Shown here one piece after another: positions 4,647-7,144 of a stretch of DNA of 7,144 bases. Position 1 is the stretch's first letter. The number at the start of each line of letters is the position of its first letter. The notes under the pieces are model-generated. The model did no database searches. It was not told the origin of the DNA and worked only from the letters and a program-made list of their open reading frames with translations. Source of the DNA: Patescibacteria group bacterium (GTDB lineage Bacteria > Patescibacteriota > Minisyncoccia > Phycocordibacterales > PALSA-1337); NCBI GenBank assembly GCA_028871265.1, contig JAGWNR010000033.1, forward strand, positions 1 to 7,144. The letters run 5' to 3'. The position numbers were made by a program, and so were the translations under genes.

Positions 4647-6320
4647 ATGTCTACTACCCCTTTCGATTCTCTCAAATCCGCCGGTACGAACAGAAACGCT
4701 TTCAAAGGCGACATCGACACAACTGACGCGACACTAGCAACATACAGTCATGACGCCAGCCTTTTCGAGGTTAAACCGCAAGCAGTTCTTTTTCCGCGCG
4801 ATTCCGCCGATGTGCAGTTGGTAGTACGTTGGGTGAACGAACAGAATGTTCGCTACTCCATCACCGCCCGCTCTGCCGGCACAGACATGTCCGGCGGCGC
4901 TGTTGGCGCATCCATCATTCTAGACTTTACCAGATATATGAATAAGATAATTGAAGTAAAAGGCGCCGAAGGAACGGTGCAGCCCGGCTGCTACTATCGC
5001 GATTTTGAACGTGAGACAATGAAGACCGGCTACATTATCCCAACTTACCCGGCCAGTCGCGAAATTTGCGCTGTCGGTGGCATGGTGGCGAACAATGGTG
5101 GCGGCGAAAAAAGCATTAAATACGGCAAAACCGGCGATCATCTGGCTTCTCTTCGTGTTGTCTTTACAGATGGCAATGAATATTTGGTCAAGCCTCTATC
5201 GCAATCCGAATTGGAAAAGAAGATTGCTTCGACCGGTTCCAACAACACATTTGAGTCTTCCTTGTACAAAAAGATTTGGAATTTGATTCAAGCAAATTAT
5301 GACGCCATCATGGCCGCCAAACCCGACGTCTCTAAAAATTCCGCCGGCTATTATCTGTGGAATGTCTATGACAAAGTTACTGGCACCTTTGACCTATGTA
5401 GGCTAATTGCCGGTTCACAAGGCACCCTAGGCATCATCACCGAAATCACCTTCAAATTGACGAAAGCACCGACACATTCAAATATTCTGACTGTTTTCTT
5501 GCCAGACTTGAGCCACACCAGCCAGCTAGTCAACGAACTTCTTCCCTTTAAACCGGAAAGCCTCGAGACGTATGACGACTATAGTATGAAACTGGCAATA
5601 AAATTTTTCTTTGATTTCAAAGCCCAAGTCGGCTGGAGCGGACTATTCAAACTGGGCTGGCAATTTCTGCCAGAAGCAAGAATGCTCCTAACCGGCGGCC
5701 TGCCAAAACTGATCCTCATGGCCGAATTCACCGGTGCTTCGGCAGAAGAAGTCAATAAAACGATGGTCGCCGCTGAAGAGCATATAAAATACTTTGGTTA
5801 TAAAACACACATAGCACACAGCGAGGCAGAAGCACAGAAATATTGGAAAATACGCCGCGAAAGCTTTAACCTATTACGCAAACATGTCAAAGGCGAACGC
5901 ACCGCGCCATTCATCGACGACATTATCGTCAAACCCGAATTTTTGCCGGAATTCATGCCAAAATTGCAAAAAATAATGTCGGAATACAATTTGACCTATA
6001 CCATCGCAGGTCACCTGGGCAACGGCAATTTTCACATCATCCCGCTCATGGATTTCAAGGACCCTCGCTCGGCTGATATCGTGCTAGAACTCGGCAAGCG
6101 TGTCTATGACCTGGTTATTCAATATCATGGCTCGATCACCGCCGAACACAACGATGGCATTGTCCGCACGCCGTACCTGCCGCTAATGTTTGGTCCACGC
6201 ATCTACGAACTATTTGTCGAAACTAAAAAAATCTTTGACCCATCCAACATCCTAAACCCCGGCAAAAAAGTTGGCGGCACGTTTGATGATATTCGCCGCG
6301 AGATAGTCAAGACAAGTTAA
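4647..6320 (+). CDS. FAD-linked oxidase of the GlcD / D-lactate dehydrogenase type
   Basis: This 557-residue flavoenzyme probably oxidises a D-2-hydroxy acid such as D-lactate, glycolate or 2-hydroxyglutarate to the keto acid. The exact substrate is not readable from sequence. The N-terminal FAD-binding domain (about 40-275) shows SAGTDMSGG (76-84), PGCYYRDF (113-120), the GGMVANNGGGEKSIKYG region (144-160) and GSQGTLGIITE (256-266). The C-terminal FAD-oxidase domain carries KIRRE (401-405), GHLGNGNFH (455-463) with H456 and H463 as likely metal or substrate ligands, E500-H501, and the terminal FDPSNILNPGK (530-540). It is soluble-looking and has no cysteine cluster, so the Fe-S domain fused to some relatives is absent, and no separate Fe-S partner is in the window. 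Its upstream region is shared with the Fur-family gene, but the Fur boxes lie more than 130 bases from its start. Confidence 0.9.
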   Translation: MSTTPFDSLKSAGTNRNAFKGDIDTTDATLATYSHDASLFEVKPQAVLFPRDSADVQLVVRWVNEQNVRYSITARSAGTDMSGGAVGASIILDFTRYMNKIIEVKGAEGTVQPGCYYRDFERETMKTGYIIPTYPASREICAVGGMVANNGGGEKSIKYGKTGDHLASLRVVFTDGNEYLVKPLSQSELEKKIASTGSNNTFESSLYKKIWNLIQANYDAIMAAKPDVSKNSAGYYLWNVYDKVTGTFDLCRLIAGSQGTLGIITEITFKLTKAPTHSNILTVFLPDLSHTSQLVNELLPFKPESLETYDDYSMKLAIKFFFDFKAQVGWSGLFKLGWQFLPEARMLLTGGLPKLILMAEFTGASAEEVNKTMVAAEEHIKYFGYKTHIAHSEAEAQKYWKIRRESFNLLRKHVKGERTAPFIDDIIVKPEFLPEFMPKLQKIMSEYNLTYTIAGHLGNGNFHIIPLMDFKDPRSADIVLELGKRVYDLVIQYHGSITAEHNDGIVRTPYLPLMFGPRIYELFVETKKIFDPSNILNPGKKVGGTFDDIRREIVKTS

Positions 6321-6340
6321 AAGAACAAGGGTAGACCTTG
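6319..6340 (-). terminator. Weak intrinsic terminator for the leftward MliC-like gene
   Basis: On the minus strand, CAAGG (6340-6336), a five-base loop and CCTTG (6330-6326) form a 5-bp stem, followed by TTCTTTT (6325 down to 6319). It lies 11 bases after the leftward gene's stop and abuts the stop of the convergent oxidase gene. The stem is short, and the plus strand lacks a T-run, so a role for the oxidase transcript is doubtful. Confidence 0.3.
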
Positions 6341-6351
6341 GTATTCAAAAT

Positions 6352-6792
6352 CTACGGAAATCTAGTCGCCACACAACCAGCATACGTCGTCGTACCGTTT
6401 TCCATAACAAACGCACCGACACCTTTCGTCCAAAAGATCATGCTCTCATTGGCATTCGCATAACGTGCACCGTCAGCGGAAATAGTATGAGATAGGATAA
6501 AAGCGCGACCATCAGATAGATGCAGATTGATAAAGTCGTCTTTCGGCAAATGAAAAGTGGCCGTGGCTGATTTATCATCATTGCAGGCATAAGTGTAAAC
6601 AGGCGTAGATGCCATCGCGCTATTCGTGTCAGTCGTCGAAGCGACGCTCACAGTCAAATCGGTAGTAGTTGCCATATCCGTTTCAGACGATCTCTGTGGC
6701 GCATTGGCACGATTATTTTGCCAAAAGAATATGGCACCCAAAACAATAAAAACCACAACAACGGTCCAAAATCTTTTGTCGTTCGTATTCAT
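6352..6792 (-). CDS. Membrane-anchored protein with MliC-like lysozyme-inhibitor domain
   Basis: This 146-residue protein has an N-terminal membrane segment (about 9-24, TVVVVFIVLGAIFFW) with no lipobox or clear cleavage site. A Ser/Thr/Ala-rich linker (35-63) leads to a C-terminal beta domain resembling MliC/PliC inhibitors of C-type lysozyme. Matching landmarks are YTYAC (66-70), LHLSDGRAFIL (90-100), SADGARYAN (105-113), FWTKGVGAFV (120-129) and a closing YAGC (137-140). C70 and C140 sit where the family forms its disulfide. The domain would face outward and could protect peptidoglycan from lysozyme. D107 replaces the second Ser of the family's SxSG motif, so inhibition is not assured. The gene starts nine bases after the DoxX-family stop, probably in one operon, without an SD. 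A sugar- or surface-binding role is the main alternative. Confidence 0.75.
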   Translation of the reverse strand: MNTNDKRFWTVVVVFIVLGAIFFWQNNRANAPQRSSETDMATTTDLTVSVASTTDTNSAMASTPVYTYACNDDKSATATFHLPKDDFINLHLSDGRAFILSHTISADGARYANANESMIFWTKGVGAFVMENGTTTYAGCVATRFP

Positions 6793-6801
6793 AATTGTTA
6801 A

Positions 6802-7143
6802 TTAAATAACCAGTAACGCTGCGCCGATTAGAGCCACGTTTTTCAGAAAGGCGATTTGTTGCGACGATCGCGATTCCGGATTGGTTTCTTTCCAAAAATC
6901 ATGCATAAATATGGTTGTCGGCACCAAAAATATGACAATTAACAAAATTGAGATCTGCCAATATATATTGAAGACAATGCCCAAACCTCCTAGAAACAGT
7001 AACGCTCCACTAACATAAACAGCTATTTTCGGCGATGGTACTTTTTTACTGGCAGCATAGCCGGCCATTCCCCCCGCGTGTCTAAAATGATTAAAACCGT
7101 TATATACAAAATACAGACCGAAGATTATACGACCGATCAGATT
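6802..7143 (-). CDS. DoxX-family membrane protein (5' end outside window)
   Basis: The frame stays open through the right edge, so the gene is cut. The visible 113 residues begin NLIGRIIFGLYFVYNGFNHF, which is in frame and typical of DoxX N-terminal regions; the internal ATG at 7068 is therefore not the start. Three to four hydrophobic helices are visible, including a segment AVYVSGALLFLGGLGIVF, a long one around ISILLIVIFLVPTTIFMHDFW, and the C-terminal FLKNVALIGAALLVI. DoxX-family proteins are small four-helix membrane proteins. Some are linked to thiosulfate:quinone oxidoreductase or redox stress, but most, including this one, have no defined function. The MliC-like gene follows after nine bases, suggesting a shared transcript. 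The promoter lies outside the window. Confidence 0.78.
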   Translation of the reverse strand, partial: NLIGRIIFGLYFVYNGFNHFRHAGGMAGYAASKKVPSPKIAVYVSGALLFLGGLGIVFNIYWQISILLIVIFLVPTTIFMHDFWKETNPESRSSQQIAFLKNVALIGAALLVI

Positions 7144-7144
7144 G

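Noticed and set aside
6326..6340. Bidirectional terminator serving the FAD oxidase as well
   Set aside because: The plus strand after the hairpin reads GTATTC, without a T-run; only the minus-strand reading is plausible.
6713..6895. 60-codon minus-strand frame across the DoxX and MliC-like gene boundary
   Set aside because: It overlaps two well-supported genes in another frame and has no hydrophobic or domain pattern of its own.

Overview
This window most likely comes from a Patescibacteria (CPR) bacterium of Parcubacteria type. That is an inference. It rests on the repeat-rich surface-protein tail at the left edge, compact genes with short gaps, a CPR-flavoured lysyl-tRNA synthetase, and the near absence of Shine-Dalgarno motifs. 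Protein resemblances are judged by eye from remembered family motifs; no search was run.

Layout. Positions 1-169 (+) hold the last 55 codons of a low-complexity surface-type protein. A leftward block follows, running from about 4430 down to 285. Its order of transcription is a Fur-family metalloregulator (3847-4344), a ZIP metal transporter (3072-3812), greA (2544-3011), lysS (1069-2535), and a HEPN toxin/MNT nucleotidyltransferase pair, hepT (592-1026) and mntA (285-620). The two TA genes overlap by 29 bases and carry the diagnostic R-X4-H-X-Y and GS-X10-D-X-D motifs of type VII toxin-antitoxin systems. Promoter-like sequences before greA and hepT suggest the block is several nested units rather than one operon.

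The gap at 4345-4646 is the main regulatory region. It holds a near-consensus promoter for the Fur-family gene overlapped by a perfect 23-bp palindrome of the Fur-box 7-1-7 type. A second Fur-type palindrome lies 53 bp away, about five helical turns. Two unexplained hairpin or palindrome elements follow, and then a TATAAT eight bases before the next start codon. To the right, 4647-6320 (+) encodes a complete GlcD/D-lactate-dehydrogenase-type FAD-linked oxidase.

Converging on it from the right edge is a leftward pair: a DoxX-family membrane protein cut by the window end (6802-7143), and a membrane-anchored protein with an MliC-like lysozyme-inhibitor domain (6352-6792).

How the parts work together. 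The regulator, transporter and twin operators form a plausible metal-homeostasis module, probably autoregulated. The FAD oxidase shares the intergenic region and may or may not be in the same circuit. greA and lysS are housekeeping genes for transcription and translation. The TA pair sits behind lysS with its own predicted leaderless promoter. The MliC-like protein would act at the cell envelope. I see no CRISPR array, tRNA, rRNA or insertion sequence. No clearly undescribed system is evident; the best candidates for follow-up are the regulatory region, the TA pair and the MliC-like protein.
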